64,000 nt of DNA from RPQJ01 sp963731105. Its GTDB lineage: Bacteria; Pseudomonadota; Gammaproteobacteria; Steroidobacterales; Steroidobacteraceae. Below the pieces are notes generated by a model. It searched no databases, was not told the origin of the DNA, and saw only the letters and a program-made list of their open reading frames with translations. Location of the stretch: positions 186,001 through 250,000 of the forward strand of contig CAVSUM010000011.1 in assembly GCA_963731105.1 (NCBI GenBank). The letters are read 5' to 3'. Shown here in pieces: positions 63,826-64,000 of the stretch. Position numbers and translations under genes: made by a program. Each line of letters opens with the position of its first letter. Position 1 is the first letter of the stretch.

Positions 63826-64000
63826 TCAGCGCAGCAGCATCTGCAGCGCCTGCAGGCCGACCAGGACGAAGAACGCCGAGAAGTCGAGGCCGCCGAGCGG
63901 CGGAAGGACGCGCCGCAGCGGTGCGAGCAGCGGCTCGCACAGGCGCCCGATCAGCCGCGCCACCGGCGTGGGATTGCCGGGTGCGACCCAGCTCAACAGC
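63826..64000 (-). CDS. yggT: YggT family membrane protein, C-terminal part
   Basis: The gene continues beyond the window; the last 57 residues are visible. LLSWVAPGNPTPVARLIGRLCEPLLAPLRRVLPPLGGLDFSAFFVLVGLQALQMLL is the second YggT repeat with its membrane helix. YggT proteins are inner-membrane proteins linked to osmotic or cell-division functions in some bacteria. Confidence 0.9.
   Translation of the reverse strand, partial: LLSWVAPGNPTPVARLIGRLCEPLLAPLRRVLPPLGGLDFSAFFVLVGLQALQMLLR

Overview
The window looks like a 64-kb piece of a high-GC gammaproteobacterial chromosome, perhaps near Nevskiales, Steroidobacterales or Xanthomonadales; that placement is an inference. The grounds are the rpsU-yqeY-dnaG-rpoD macromolecular synthesis operon, YggX/YggT/YggU/DUF4426 proteins close to gammaproteobacterial ones, a split class II ribonucleotide reductase (NrdJa/NrdJb) and an E. 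coli-like FdnGHI formate dehydrogenase. Nearly all sequence is coding, and no prophage, insertion sequence with a transposase, or CRISPR array was seen.

Layout. 0-6.3 kb: TPR protein end, mutY, DUF423, yggX-rraA, hsp20, alpha-glucan phosphorylase. 6.3-9.0 kb: HiPIP, a flippase-like membrane protein behind a Fur-like box, and an FAD oxidoreductase. 9.0-15.9 kb: a leftward operon for a B-family heme-copper enzyme (small membrane subunit, CuA subunit II, subunit I, heme O synthase, SCO, a cytochrome b-ferredoxin-MvhD fusion and a hemerythrin). A well-placed FNR/DNR-type box precedes it, and subunit I has Gln where oxidases have the cross-linked Tyr, so it may be an NO reductase (sNOR-like) rather than an oxidase. 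16.7-21.9 kb: Lrp/BkdR-like regulator divergent from branched-chain ketoacid dehydrogenase genes plus ilvE, with a repeat doublet inside the E2 linker. 21.9-24.7 kb: ECF sigma/anti-sigma pair with two matching divergent promoters, and a PQQ-type sugar dehydrogenase.

24.7-35.0 kb holds a self-contained selenocysteine cluster in one direction: fdoG (in-frame UGA at codon 196 followed by a SECIS hairpin), fdoH, fdoI, fdhE, selA, selB, tRNA-Sec, selD. The client selenoprotein and the whole decoding machinery sit side by side. Next to it is tRNA-Ile(CAU) interrupted by a 237-nt group I intron, then carbonic anhydrase, a UxaA-family hydrolase, a TPR-Asp/Asn hydroxylase and a nucleotide-transporter-like protein.

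40.2-55 kb: the macromolecular synthesis operon (rpsU, yqeY, dnaG, rpoD), then tsaD, folB, folK and a folM-like reductase, MidA-type methyltransferase, uppP, cca, a lipoprotein aminopeptidase and a DegP/Q protease. Two copies of an apparently undescribed composite palindromic repeat of about 435 bp lie at 44.57-45.00 kb (inside the macromolecular synthesis operon) and 53.02-53.45 kb. 55-64 kb: nrdJa-nrdJb with NrdR boxes, an L,D-transpeptidase, ppnN, small hypotheticals, a PEBP-like protein, an alpha/beta hydrolase, an HU-like protein, DUF4426, yggU and the end of yggT.

Data quality. At least ten single-base frame changes interrupt otherwise conserved genes (HiPIP, FAD oxidoreductase, cytochrome b fusion twice, Lrp, selB, fdhE, tsaD, nrdJa, probably the sugar dehydrogenase; also bkdB). 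Restoring one base gives family-typical lengths each time, and tsaD and nrdJa should be needed for growth, so most are probably sequence or assembly errors rather than true pseudogenes.
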